From Acheta domesticus (lineage: Eukaryota > Arthropoda > Insecta > Orthoptera > Gryllidae), in contig JAHLJT010008756.1 in NCBI GenBank assembly GCA_031308135.1, forward strand, positions 107,338,415-107,402,414: a DNA stretch of 64,000 bases, given 5' to 3'. The position numbers were made by a program, and so were the translations under genes. The notes below the pieces were generated by a model. It did no database searches. It had not been told where the DNA came from and saw only the letters and a list, made by a program, of their open reading frames with translations. Positions 1 to 10,240 of this stretch are shown piece by piece (the stretch's first letter is position 1; every line of letters starts with the position of its first letter).

Positions 1-694
1 TAGCTCCACCCCGCCGCACCTCGCTCCGGTCGCCCTCGCCTCACCACGGCCGCTCCAGCCCCGTCCCGCCGTCCCGCCTCGTCCCCCCCACCCTGCGCGC
101 GTTTCGCGAACGAGCCTGACCTCCGAGCAGCCTCGAGCCCGTTCTGCGTTGGGTCCTCTCCAAAATGCTCTTCACCCCTCACGCGAACGGCCCATTACGC
201 TCTTTCTCCCTTTTCGCATGCTTTTATTCAACTCTCTTCTGCTCTTGTTTAAACACATTACGTAACGTATTGCATTATTGTGCTTTCGACCCAAAAATCT
301 CCCGATTTTTGAGCAGATAAAAAGATGAAACTTTGAGGACATTGGTAAAATTGAAAGAAAATGAACTGCTGCGTTGCTGTGCTGATAATGTGAATACACG
401 TTTCTTGAGTTGAAGTTGCCAGATACCTTATTGCCTTATTGCTGAGATGATACATAAAGCGTACAAACTAAAATAAATGGGTAAAATACTTGTGAAAGTA
501 AAGAATGCGCCATCTCGCATATAATTCAATGTGGCAGTGCTTGAATCAATAGGGAAACTAGTGGTGCTCAAGAGCACATACTTCCTCGCATTTAAGTGCT
601 CCGCCATTTTATACTACTACATAAACATGTAAAAGCCAGCAAAAAATATATTCCGGGACTATTCAGAAAAAGCAACATATGTTTTAGTTCCTTG
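1..694. other. No gene seen; C-rich start, then AT-rich
   Basis: The first 170 bases are C-rich and pyrimidine-skewed with many CpG dinucleotides. The rest is AT-rich. No coding pattern, RNA gene or repeat boundary was seen before the LTR element begins. Confidence 0.5.
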
Positions 695-698
695 ATAT
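695..698. repeat. Target-site duplication ATAT, left copy
   Basis: ATAT directly precedes the first LTR and recurs directly after the second LTR at 7163-7166. A 4-bp duplication is usual for Ty3/gypsy integrases, and some insect gypsy families (17.6, 297) favour ATAT. Confidence 0.8.
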
Positions 699-2184
699 TG
701 CAACTACCCTCGCGTCTTCGGTTGGGCGCCTCAGACGGGTAGCCGGCCCGCTCAGTCGACAGATTACCTGAAACGGCGGAGATGGAGGAAGCCGGTGGCC
801 TAGGTTGAATGAGAAGTCAAACATGTGAATTTAGAAACAAGTTGAATTATTCATTAACAAAAGAAAACGCTAATGGTCTGGTGATGTAACTCTGGCGAGC
901 ATGCCCCCAAAATCGAAATAAAACAAAAAAACTGAAATGTCATGCACATAAGAGAACAAAAAATTACAAAGTAATTACAATCAGATGAACTCTTCTTCGC
1001 GCGCGAATTCCCGCTTGACGGCCATGCGCGGCCCGGGAACTCCTCTTCGTCGCCCGGTCGAGAGGAAGTCAACACTGATTGTCTGATGTACTGTTCACAC
1101 CTCTCGATCGCGTGTACGACATAAGACACTCAAACAGAAAATACCTCTGTTAGGCGGCCTGTGCCACCCACTGAAGTTGAACGACCTCAGGTCAGCTGGC
1201 AGTTCGGCTGGCGAGGTTCGTGGCGGGCGAGGGGCGCCGCTCGAAAAATGTAGGTCAGATCAGGTACTTGCGAGGGTAGCGGCCAAGGCGGCCGGAACAC
1301 AAAAGCGCCGTCTGCTCGCTGCGGTGAATGGGTCAGCACAGTTCATTCACTGACACGGTCGGTTCATTCCCGGTCGATCTCACAATACTTTGATACTAAT
1401 GAGCCCGTGAATTATCGCACAAATTCACAAAGGAAAAGAGAGTCTCGAGTTCGCACGTAAATCGGACGTAATATAATACGAATTGCTGTCAAATGTTCAT
1501 AATACTGTTCTGCGGCCTGCGTTCGTCACAGAAGTCTTGTACCCAAACTCTACAAGAAACTTAATAATTTTTTGTTAAGTCCATCGAACCGAACGCCACA
1601 ACGGAATATAACAGGTTCCCCCCTGCGGCCGCCACTTGCGTCCGATTCTGAACACGGCTCCCAAGCTTCTCTATTGTGCCTCGTCGCTCCAAGTTTTAGG
1701 AAACCTCGTTCCCCCCACCAAAATTATCCCTGTGACTCTGGAATATTCTAGACCAAACCCGAATTCTGGCTGCTATTGGCGAAAGGGTACTGCGCATTAG
1801 ATATTTTCTGCCCAATCAGAGGATGTTTTCGAGGCCGAGAAAAGAGTGAGAGAGGGGCTGGTTATCGCTCCCTCTCGCTTTAATTTTGCGTCGAAAAGGG
1901 GCAGTTATTAACGACCGGGGGGGTGTGAGGGCTAGGAATCTCTAGGGAGGTTGACGGAAGAGTTCCAGGCGTCGTGGAAAAATACTGAAGGGGTCGTGTG
2001 CAGAGCGGCTACCCAGAGTTGGGGCACACGTGTCCGCGACGAATTATGGAGCGAAGGGTGCCGACACCGTGGCGCCTCGCCTGGCCCTCGGGTCGCCCCC
2101 GTGGCGCCTCGCATCTCTCGCGTCGCCGCCTGCGTGGAGTTATTTTGCGGCAGAATAAACTTGAATCTATTCGGTATCACTACA
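699..2184 (-). repeat. 3' LTR of the gypsy-type element
   Basis: It begins TGCAACTACCC and ends GGTATCACTACA on the plus strand, so both strands have TG...CA ends. It is about 1486 bp and nearly identical to 5676-7162. Most differences are single-base indels, for example near 847, 888, 1030, 1352 and 1575. Part of it is GC-rich with a repeated GTGGCGCCTCGC word near 2070-2110. Reading frames inside it are identical in both LTRs and show no known protein. Confidence 0.93.
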
Positions 2185-2200
2185 TTGGCCTCCCTTCCCG
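2185..2200 (-). other. Polypurine tract of the LTR element
   Basis: Read on the minus strand, the bases directly before the 3' LTR are GGGAAGGGAGGCC followed by AA. This is where the plus-strand primer lies in LTR retroelements, and its position fits the LTR boundary. Confidence 0.8.
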
Positions 2201-2567
2201 CAGTAGAGATATGCATCGTGTTTTAAAATTCGTAAGGCGTGGTGAGAAGTTTTGAAACCTGAGATGCTTATCTCGTCAGAAAAAAAAATTTAAAAAAGTG
2301 GTACCGAATTCTAACGACTAATTTCTGTGATAACAATTACATAAAAGGTCTTATTCAAATAATTACCCTTAAATTAAACTCATTAACCCTAATAATGGTG
2401 GAGTAATAAAATAAACTAATAAACTACAAGAAAATCTGAATTCCCTAATCTACGGTTACAAATATTATTTCTTAAACAGTGAAGGCACGGCTATCACGAA
2501 CTACTCGGTAAGCTGTACAGTTCTGGCGAGTTTATTTTAGAGATTAATAAAGTTTGGAATTAAGTTT
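2201..2567 (-). other. Non-coding tail between broken pol and 3' LTR
   Basis: This AT-rich stretch has many stops on the minus strand and no RNase H or integrase motif. It is probably the element's 3' untranslated tail, with the pol deletion junction at or near its border with the RT fragment around 2568-2590. Confidence 0.5.
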
Positions 2568-3084
2568 TCATTCTCTCATTTGATTGGTAGAAAGGCATTC
2601 TAATAGTCGCCTTAAATGACAAAGATGTTCCTGAAAATTTCGAGATGAAATCACAAGGTCGTCAATATAAGGCGTAACGAAGCGTTTGAGTTCGTCACCT
2701 AATTTTTCATCTAAGCATCGAATGAAGGCTGCGCCACTGTTCTTTAGGCCGAAAGGCATCCGCTTCCAGACATAAGTGAGGCCGTTGTAAAGGAATCCTG
2801 TAAATTTTCTGTCGTCTGGGTGAATAGCAATTTGCCAGTACGAACTAGAAAAATCCAAAGCTGAGAAGATTTTTGTTTGGTTAAACTTCCAAAGAATATC
2901 ATCAATATTCTGCGGCGCCTCATTTTCTGGAACGGTCACTTCATTAATTCTGCGAGCGTCTAAACAAATTCTGACCCCTCCGTCTTTCTTTTTTACAACG
3001 ACAATCGGATTTAGATAGGCGGTCACTGATCTCTCGATGATGCCCTCGTCAATCATTTTTCTGACGGTCTCATCAACTTCCCCC
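2568..3084 (-). pseudogene. Reverse transcriptase fragment of gypsy-type pol
   Basis: Reverse transcriptase copies the element's RNA into DNA inside gag particles. The fragment shows the N-terminal finger and palm motifs in order: the IVVVKKKDGG and RICLDARRIN region, then FSALDFSSSYWQI, then MPFGLKNSGAAF, then the catalytic box YIDD followed by LVISS. It stops about 30 residues after YIDD, where an intact pol would continue through thumb, RNase H and integrase for several hundred residues. It is one base out of frame with the upstream protease; the shift lies in a run of C (plus strand) at 3080-3084. The family call is firm. The missing 3' half is a real deletion unless the assembly collapsed it. 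Confidence 0.92.
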
Positions 3085-3826
3085 TTAAAGCTTGTGGAAT
3101 AGGATAGTTTTTCATCTTAAACGGCGAGTCATCGGTAACCCTAATTCGAAAACAAAAGTCTTTAATGGGATGAACGGGGCGACCGAAGACATGTAAATAA
3201 TCAAGTAGCACTGTCTGCAACTGGGAGCGTTCATCATAGTTCAAAAAATCACATTTTTGCACATTTTGGCAAATAATCCCCTTCGTCGTTTCCCCCCCTT
3301 CCCAAGTTGCACTAGAAATGCTAAGATCAATCCTATCTTCCCCGTCATCTTGAATAATAATTTCTTTACCGGCACCGAAACTCATAACATTTCTGGAAAA
3401 ATCTATTATTCCACCGTTTTCTCTTAAAAAATCAACCCCCAAAATAACATCATGATTAAGATCTTCAATTACTAGACAGGGCACATCAAACAACATATCT
3501 CCTATATTAATTGAAATCAGGACCTGCATTGAAATTGGCTTGCTTCGTTTTCTCCCAACCCCTATGACATAGCATCTGACGGTAGGTAATGTCGGTACTG
3601 GAATCCGCTCGCTTATAAGTCGCGCATAAAATTTCTTTGACACAGCACTAATTTCACTACCAGTATCAATAAGAGCTTGGACACATAAATTTCCCATAAA
3701 GGATTCAATAATAGGGCATTTTCTGGCACGTTCTTTGATAGTCACATCCTCGTCTTCGTTAAAATCAAAAAAGGCATAATTCACTGATATGATCGCATGA
3801 AATGGTATCTCTAAGAAACTCGTCCG
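3053..3826 (-). pseudogene. Retropepsin-like protease and pol linker
   Basis: This frame carries the aspartic protease that cuts Gag and Pol. The active-site stretch is ALIDTGSEISAVS, followed by a hydrophobic strand and the second flap-side motif DVILGVDFLRENGGIIDF, as in gypsy proteases. The C-terminal part is the linker leading to RT. No ATG begins the open frame, as expected for a domain made by ribosomal frameshifting from gag; the frame opens after a TGA at 3827-3829. Its end overlaps the RT frame by four bases, but conserved pol sequence continues in the other frame, so this looks like a frameshift and not a separate gene. Confidence 0.88.
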
Positions 3827-3857
3827 TCACCCAGATACCGAGACAGCTGGGACGTTT

Positions 3858-5545
3858 CTAATTTGTTGAAGCCGGCCGGGATGAATTTTGCCGTCCATCT
3901 CTCTCATCGCGATGTCCACGGTTCTCACGGGATTCGGGCGGCGCTCGCCGATCATCTGCCTCGTTCCCTCCGGCCCTATTATCTCTATGCCACTGCGGCC
4001 TGCCTTGGTAGTTTCCGTCGGGCCTGCGATTTCTGTCGCGGTTCTCATTGTGATAGTTGTCCCGCGTTCTATCAAATTGTGCCAACAGTTCTTGGAAACG
4101 TTCTAAATCTCTACACTCCACGCTGTTGACAATATTCTGTACATACGTTGGGAAATGAGCTGTCAGTAACCAGATGATTTTTCGGTCGTTTGCCTGCGGG
4201 TCACACAGCTTGATGGCGGAGATTTTCTCCATGGCGTAGTCTAAATAGGACTGCCCGTGGCGGTTTTCCCATCGCGATTCTAAAATCTTCCGCTCGAACT
4301 CATATCTCCGTTGTTCGCCCAGTATCGATTCAGAAACTTCTCCCGAAACTCTTCATAATTTTGAGGGAAAGGGTTTAAAGCGGAAATCCAATAAGATGCA
4401 TTGCCTTTCAACAATTCTTGCATAAATTTAGCCTTCAAGTGTGAAGGTACCGCCTTCGTGAGATTCATGTAATTTTCCGCCCGGTCAAGGAAAACTTTGG
4501 GATTTTCATCGGGTTTTCCGGAAAAATACAGGTTCTGCGGTGGAGCCCACGAGAAGCGAAGGCCTGAGCCACCAGAATTCGGATTTGGGTAATTCTCGCG
4601 TTCCTTTTCAATTTCCTCCTTTACCAATTCTAGGACAGTACGATCAATTTCCCTTTTTAATTTAGCTTCTCTCTCCCTGATGTTTTCCTCACTAATATTG
4701 CCTACTTGCGCGAACTTTTCGTGGATATGCGACACTTCTGAATGGAGTTTCTGTCCGATTTTATTAAATTTTTCGCCCATTTCCTGCTTAACTTCAATGA
4801 TCTTTTCAGTAACCGACTCACAGCACGCTTCTACTTTGTCGTCGCATGCCTGTAATTTGGTCTGAATTTCGGTTTTAAAAATTTTGAAATTTTCGGTAGT
4901 TTCCGCTTGTGCCCTTCCCAACTCCTGACTGAGTTTTTCTACGTTCCCCTCTATTTCCCCGCATCTGCCTTCGACCTGATTCTTTAAAATCCCTATTTCA
5001 TGGTTAAGTTTTTGCTCGAGACTTTCTAATTTATTTGCTTGGGCTTCCAAATGACTTTCGATTCGGTTAAATCTGTCCTCACACTTGCTCTCATGTGCTG
5101 TGAACCGTTCATCTAACATTTCTTGTAATTTGGCAGCGTTATTTGAGATTTTCTCCTCTAATTTCGCGGCATTATTTGAGATTTTCTCCTCTAATTTCGC
5201 GGCATTATTTGAGATTTTCTCCTCTAATTTCGCGGCATTATTTGAGATTTTCTCCTCTAATTTGGCAACAGTGTTATCTGAAATTTCTCTCATAACGCGC
5301 AAGATCTCACTTAAGGTGGGACCTTGCGTCGACGGCTCCTCAAAACTGTCTTCACCCGTCACGTCAATACCTGATTCGTCCTGCATTTTTACAATGTTAC
5401 GCGGTTTCACTTGTTTTAGTACGCGCACACGGTATTCACACAACACAACACAACACAAGACAATGACACTTACAAGGAAAACACAGTACAAAATGACATC
5501 CTCAACAGACCATAAGTTATTAACTTCTCTACACCGTGCTTCCAT
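3858..5545 (-). pseudogene. Gag of the gypsy-type element, one frameshift
   Basis: Gag forms the particle that packages element RNA. From 5545 the frame starts with a hydrophobic stretch (residues about 17-36), unusual for gag, so the methionine at 5384-5386 is an alternative start. Residues about 85-330 are strongly predicted coiled coil, with 11-residue repeats of the KLEEKISNNAA type. The end of this frame has the retrotransposon gag pattern YFSGKPDENPKVFLDRAENY and a downstream FREKFLNRYW. A one-base shift in a short run at 4318-4320 moves the rest of gag to another frame, which ends at 3858 in a basic, Arg/Asn-rich tail without a CCHC knuckle. The shift is in a homopolymer, so an assembly error is possible. 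Confidence 0.87.
5138..5270 (-). repeat. 33-bp tandem repeat inside gag
   Basis: About four copies of a 33-bp unit (plus-strand core GAGATTTTCTCCTCTAATTT) are almost identical. They encode an 11-residue coiled-coil repeat, so the array keeps the reading frame and heptad-like spacing while changing rod length. Confidence 0.9.
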
Positions 5546-5650
5546 CCATCATCTTAATAATTTAAACAATTTAATAATTTAGGCAGAGAAATCTCAGGGC
5601 GCTTATCTGGGATATTAAAAAAATGAAAATTACGATTATTTCGCGTTAAT

Positions 5651-5673
5651 CGAGCCCCACGGTGGGAAAGCCA
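5651..5673 (-). other. Primer-binding site, lysine-tRNA-like
   Basis: Just inside the 5' LTR the minus strand reads TGGCTTTCCCACCGTGGGGC. Its complement resembles a tRNA 3' end: TCGAGCCCCACG, then TGGG, then CCA. From memory of insect tRNA-Lys(CTT), whose T-arm and acceptor end contain TCGAGCCCCACG and GGGCGCCA, this is the best match, with a few changes next to the CCA. Confidence 0.65.
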
Positions 5674-5675
5674 AT

Positions 5676-7162
5676 TGCAACTACCCTCGCGTCTTCGGTT
5701 GGGCGCCTCAGACGGGTAGCCGGCCCGCTCAGTCGACAGATTACCTGAAACGGCGGAGATGGAGGAAGCCGGTGGCCTAGGTTGAATGAGAAGTCAAACA
5801 TGTGAATTTAGAACAAGTTGAATTTATTCATTAACAAAAGAAAACGCTAATGGTCTGGTGATGATAACTCTGGCGAGCATGCCCCCAAAATCGAAATAAA
5901 ACAAAAAAATGAAATGTCATGCACATAAGAGAACAAAAAATTACAAAGTAATTACAATCAGATAAACTCTTCTTCGCGCGCGAATTCCCGCTTGACGGCC
6001 ATGCGCGGCCGGGAACTCCTCTTCGTCGCCCGGTCGAGAGGAAGTCAACACTGATTGTCTGATGTACTGTTCACACCTCTCGATCGCGTGTACGACATAA
6101 GACACTCAAACAGAAAATACCTCTGTTAGGCGGCCTGTGCCACCCACTGAAGTTGAACGACCTCAGGTCAGCTGGCAGTTCGGCTGGCGAGGTTCGTGGC
6201 GGGCGAGGGGCGCCGCTCGAAAAATGTAGGTCAGATCAGGTACTTGCGAGGGTAGCGGCCAAGGCGGCCGGAACACAAAAGCGCCGTCTGCTCGCTGCGG
6301 TGAATGGGTCAGCACAGTTCATTCACTGACAACGGTCGGTTCATTCCCGGTCGATCTCACAATACTTTGATACTAATGAGCCCGTGAATTATCGCACAAA
6401 TTCACAAAGGAAAAGAGAGTCTCGAGTTCGCACGTAAATCGGACGTAATATAATACGAATTGCTGTCAAATGTTCATAATACTGTTCTGCGGCCTGCGTT
6501 CGTCACAGAAGTCTTGTACCCAAACTCTACAAGAAACTTAATAATTTTTGTTAAGGTCCATCGAACCGAACGCCACAACGGAATATAACAGGTTCCCCCC
6601 TGCGGCCGCCACTTGCGTCCGATTCTGAACACGGCTCCCAAGCTTCTCTATTGTGCCTCGTCGCTCCAAGTTTTAGGAAACCTCGTTCCCCCCACCAAAA
6701 TTATCCCTGTGACTCTGGAATATTCTAGACCAAACCCGAATTCTGGCTGCTATTGGCGAAAGGGTACTGCGCATTAGATATTTTCTGCCCAATCAGAGGA
6801 TGTTTTCGAGGCCGAGAAAAGAGTGAGAGAGGGGCTGGTTATCGCTCCCTCTCGCTTTAATTTTGCGTCGAAAAGGGGCAGTTATTAACGACCGGGGGGG
6901 TGTGAGGGGCTAGGAATCTCTAGGGAGGTTGACGGAAGAGTTCCAGGCGTCGTGGAAAAATACTGAAGGGGTCGTGTGCAGAGCGGCTACCCAGAGTTGG
7001 GGCACACGTGTCCGCGACGAATTATGGAGCGAAGGGTGCCGACACCGTGGCGCCTCGCCTGGCCCTCGGGTCGCCCCCGTGGCGCCTCGCATCTCTCGCG
7101 TCGCCGCCTGCGTGGAGTTATTTTGCGGCAGAATAAACTTGAATCTATTCGGTATCACTACA
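5676..7162 (-). repeat. 5' LTR of the gypsy-type element
   Basis: Direct copy of 699-2184 with TG...CA ends. As the upstream LTR on the minus strand it would hold the promoter and transcription start. I did not find a convincing TATA or initiator that could be placed with confidence. Confidence 0.93.
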
Positions 7163-7166
7163 ATAT
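7163..7166. repeat. Target-site duplication ATAT, right copy
   Basis: ATAT directly after the 5' LTR matches 695-698. The next bases run into the foldback element 12 bases on. Confidence 0.8.
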
Positions 7167-7177
7167 ATAAGAGGAGA

Positions 7178-7850
7178 AAAGGGTCCCCCCCGATAAGATA
7201 GTAAAAAGTTCCCCTCAACCAAATTACATATGAGTGGTTACACTATAATTCTAACATAAAAATAATATTTTTGAAAGGTTTCTTAGCCTCCGTCCTGCCA
7301 CCCACACCCCTATACAGCCAAAAACGTGTTTTTTTAATTTCATTTTTTTTCGACAACTGAATACTATTTTATCAGACTGAAAAAAATATGATAAATAAGA
7401 ACACAACTTGGACAATCAGAAAAATATTTTTCAATATTTTCTCAGGCCCAAATTCGAACACAAAAAAATATTTTCGAAAAAAATATCACGAAATATTTTT
7501 TACTGTGTCTTAGAAGCCTGGAACAGGCTCGAAAAAAATGTCAAAGGTTCCTCTTTACACACAAATTGTTGTGTATTTTTTTCAGATTTTTCCGATTACT
7601 GGGCTACAGTTAAAAAAATAAAAACCATTTTCCCGCCTTTAAAGCACCTGGACTTTCAATATACTTTGAAACTGACTGCAACGGTTCTCTGCATTTATTT
7701 TAGTGTTTATTATACATTTGTATACATTGCTGTATCACCCAATGAAGTTTTGATTTTGGAATATACTTACGAAGTATCATTTTTAAAGTTTTCTAATCCT
7801 TTGTATGAGAATATCATACGCTAAGGAAAGATAATAGTGTTTGGCAGTTT
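7178..7850 (+). repeat. Foldback left arm
   Basis: Inverted partner of 9071-9747. Landmarks are CCTCCGTCCTGCCACCCAC near 7288 and the GAAGTATCATTTTTAAAG block near 7775. Confidence 0.85.
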
Positions 7851-9070
7851 AATTAATAATAATTCCGTCATATTTGAGGGATAATTGGGGAACATGTGGA
7901 AAAATGGAGGGGAAGAGGTTAAAACCAGATTTACAAGAACTGTTTTACTTGTCTTAGAACACAGACACTGGCACGAAAATAATCTTCAAACTTCATCTCA
8001 GAATGCATGTGAATTTTTTTCATATTTTTTTAATAGCTGGGTCATAGTTTTTAAAAAAAACTAAGACATTTGTAGTCAACCACTTGGCAGTTCGGCAGTT
8101 GCCGCGTCCTAAGCACGTGCGACCTTGATTGAGGAGGAAGGCCACAGAATAGCAGCTAAAACGTTGACAACTGAGCCTAGAACGCGGCGCCTCCCGGACA
8201 GATAAATAGTAACGCCTTGGTTGCGGAAGCCTGTGGTCTCACGTCTGTAGATTGTTTCAGACTAGAGAAAAAGTTGTCTTTTCCTTTACCTAAGTATTTG
8301 TTCTTGTATACGTATAAATATGGAGACACTCCTACAATCTGTACACGTGCGAAAACTCTGCACTTTGTAAATAATAATTGTACGAAAATTGAAAATTGAT
8401 TTAATGTAGCACCCAACTGCAAACGCTCATCCCCCGAAAAATAGTTTACGGCATTATAGACCCGGAGAGAATTCATTCCAATATTGCTGAGCGTTGAGAT
8501 AAAAATTCGCAGAAAATAAAATAGTCCCGTTAATTTTATCGTGAAAGATAATTTCAGTATTTTCCTTCAATTTAATTTTACATTGATATTGGCTTCTCTT
8601 TTCTGTCCATCTGTGCTACGGAAAAAGCGCACGCAAAAGAACTAATATGGAAAATTGTAAAATGGGATGATCATGAAAGTGGTATTTTGAAAAATACATC
8701 CCAACAACATAATCGGGGCCTAATATATTCCCCTTCACTTCCCCATTGTCCCCCATCTATCCTGCACACGAAATGTCCTTTATCATTTCCCCATTTGTCA
8801 TCTACCCGTCACCCAAAACATGTGTGTTAGAATTTACTTGTTCTCAATAAAAAGGGCGTGTCCCCATGAGACAAGCAAACCTGGTTTAAAAGGCCTAGGA
8901 AGCATCGCTTCCGAGTTATTTACCATTATAATGTGTGTTGCAATAATCTTTTTTTGTATGTCATAATCTGCAAACTTCTATTTTTTCTTCTAAAATGTGT
9001 TTGATGTAGGATGGGGTGTAATTCTTTATCCACCAGTATCACACTTACAAGGTCTTGTGTCGATTGTTTC

Positions 9071-9747
9071 TTATAAATTGCCAAAACTATCGTCTTTCCG
9101 TAGCATACGATTACTTATGCAAACGATTAGAAAGCTTTAAAAATGATACTTCGTAAGTATATTCCAAAATCAAAACTTCATTGGGTGATACAGCAATGTA
9201 TACAAATGTATAATAAACACTAAAATAAATGCAGAGAACCGTTGCAGTCAGTTTCAAAGTATATTGAAAGTCCAGGTGCTTTAAAGGCGGGAAAATGGTT
9301 TTTAATTTTTTTAACTGCAGCCCAGTAATCGGAAAAATCTGAAAAAAATACACAACAATTTGTGTGTAAAGAGGAACCTTTGACATTTTTTTCGAGCCTG
9401 TTCCAGGCTTCTAAGACACAGTAAAAAATATTTCGTGATATTTTTTTTTCGAAAATATTTTTTTGTGTTCGAATTTGGGCTTGAGAAAATATTGAAAAAT
9501 ATTTTTCTGATAGTCCAAGTTGTGTTATTATTTATCATATTTTTTTCTGTCTGATAAAATAGTGTCCAGTTGTCGAAAAAAATTGAAATTAAAAAAACAC
9601 GTTTTTGGCTGTATAGGGGTGTGGGTGGTAGGACGGAGGCTAAGAAACCTTTCAAAATATTATTTTTATGTTAGAATTATAGTGTAAACACTCATATGTA
9701 ATTTGGTTGAGGGGAACTTTTTACCATCTTATCGGGGGGGACCCTTT
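9071..9747 (-). repeat. Foldback right arm
   Basis: Reverse complement of 7178-7850. It directly abuts the R1 repeat that starts near 9750. Confidence 0.85.
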
Positions 9748-9749
9748 AA

Positions 9750-10240
9750 AGAAAAATTATTGAATAGTTCTTGAAAAGTATTTTTTTAGTTTTTAAGAAA
9801 TTGCATACATTTTAGACACAAATTACGCAAAATCTAACAGTTTTTTTCAAAATACATACCTGACCTTTTTTAAAGAGCTGATTTTTTACAATAGAGTTTG
9901 TCTAAGAAAAAATTCTGTACCTTCAATTTTGTAATTTTAAAATGTTAACTTTTTACAATTTTCGAAAAAACGGACGAGTGGTGCTACTCACATTTTCGAC
10001 GTGACCATATTTTTACTGTTCTTATTACATATGAGGAAGAATTTTTAAGAAAAAATTTGGAGCAGTTTCTGAGAAAGAAATTGTTAAACAAATTTTAAAT
10101 TTCACTAATTTTGCGCAAATTTACACAAAAACTACTCATATATTCGAAAACTTTAACGTGAATGTATTTAAAGATGTATTTAAGGAACAGATTTCATTAA
10201 AAATTCCCTATTTTTAATATTGTAGTTATATTTAATATTG
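9750..10240 (+). repeat. R1 dispersed AT-rich family, copy 1
   Basis: Shares with the other R1 copies the words ACAATTTTCGAAAAA, AAAACTACTCATATATTCGA and the TTTCATTAAAAATT block, in the same order and direction. No coding potential. Confidence 0.6.

Larger units (their letters stand above)
699..7162 (-). mobile_element. Ty3/gypsy-type LTR retrotransposon, pol 3' part deleted
   Basis: Two LTRs of about 1.49 kb in direct orientation flank a 3.5-kb internal region whose reading frames run on the minus strand: gag, aspartic protease, then reverse transcriptase. The LTRs start TG and end CA, a primer-binding site lies inside the 5' LTR, a polypurine tract lies inside the 3' LTR, and ATAT flanks the whole insert. 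The RT frame stops shortly after the catalytic YIDD, so RNase H, integrase and any env-like frame are missing. By eye the LTRs differ at about ten positions, mostly single-base indels in homopolymers, which points to a young insertion. The element would have needed an autonomous relative to move after the deletion, unless the deletion came after insertion. Confidence 0.93.
7178..9747. mobile_element. Foldback element with ~0.65-kb inverted arms
   Basis: The sequence from 7178 (AAAGGGTCCCCCC) recurs as its reverse complement ending at 9747. The arms cover about 7178-7850 and 9071-9747. They are near identical over the outer ~620 bp and clearly more diverged in the inner 50-60 bp. The spacer of about 1.2 kb shows no transposase. 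Inside the left arm and its edge, 7930-8070 is a diverged direct copy of 7490-7640 (shared words TGTCTTAGAA, TTTTTTCAGATTTTT-like and CTGGG..ACAGT). No clear target duplication was found. Long open frames in the arms have no protein-like composition. It could be a non-autonomous DNA transposon or an inverted duplication. Confidence 0.8.

Noticed and set aside
1932..2255. Open frames in both LTRs
   Set aside because: They occur on both strands of GC-rich LTR sequence and resemble no protein.
3053..3056. ATGA overlap of protease and RT frames as translational coupling
   Set aside because: Conserved pol sequence continues across a one-base shift about 25 bases upstream, so the overlap is accidental.
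3827..3829. TGA followed by CGG at the gag-pol border as programmed readthrough
   Set aside because: The frame above it is a shadow of the basic gag tail; gypsy elements usually frameshift, and one copy cannot show readthrough.
7408..7824. 138-residue frame in the foldback arm
   Set aside because: Composition is Phe/Tyr/Lys-rich as expected for AT-rich DNA, with no recognised domain.
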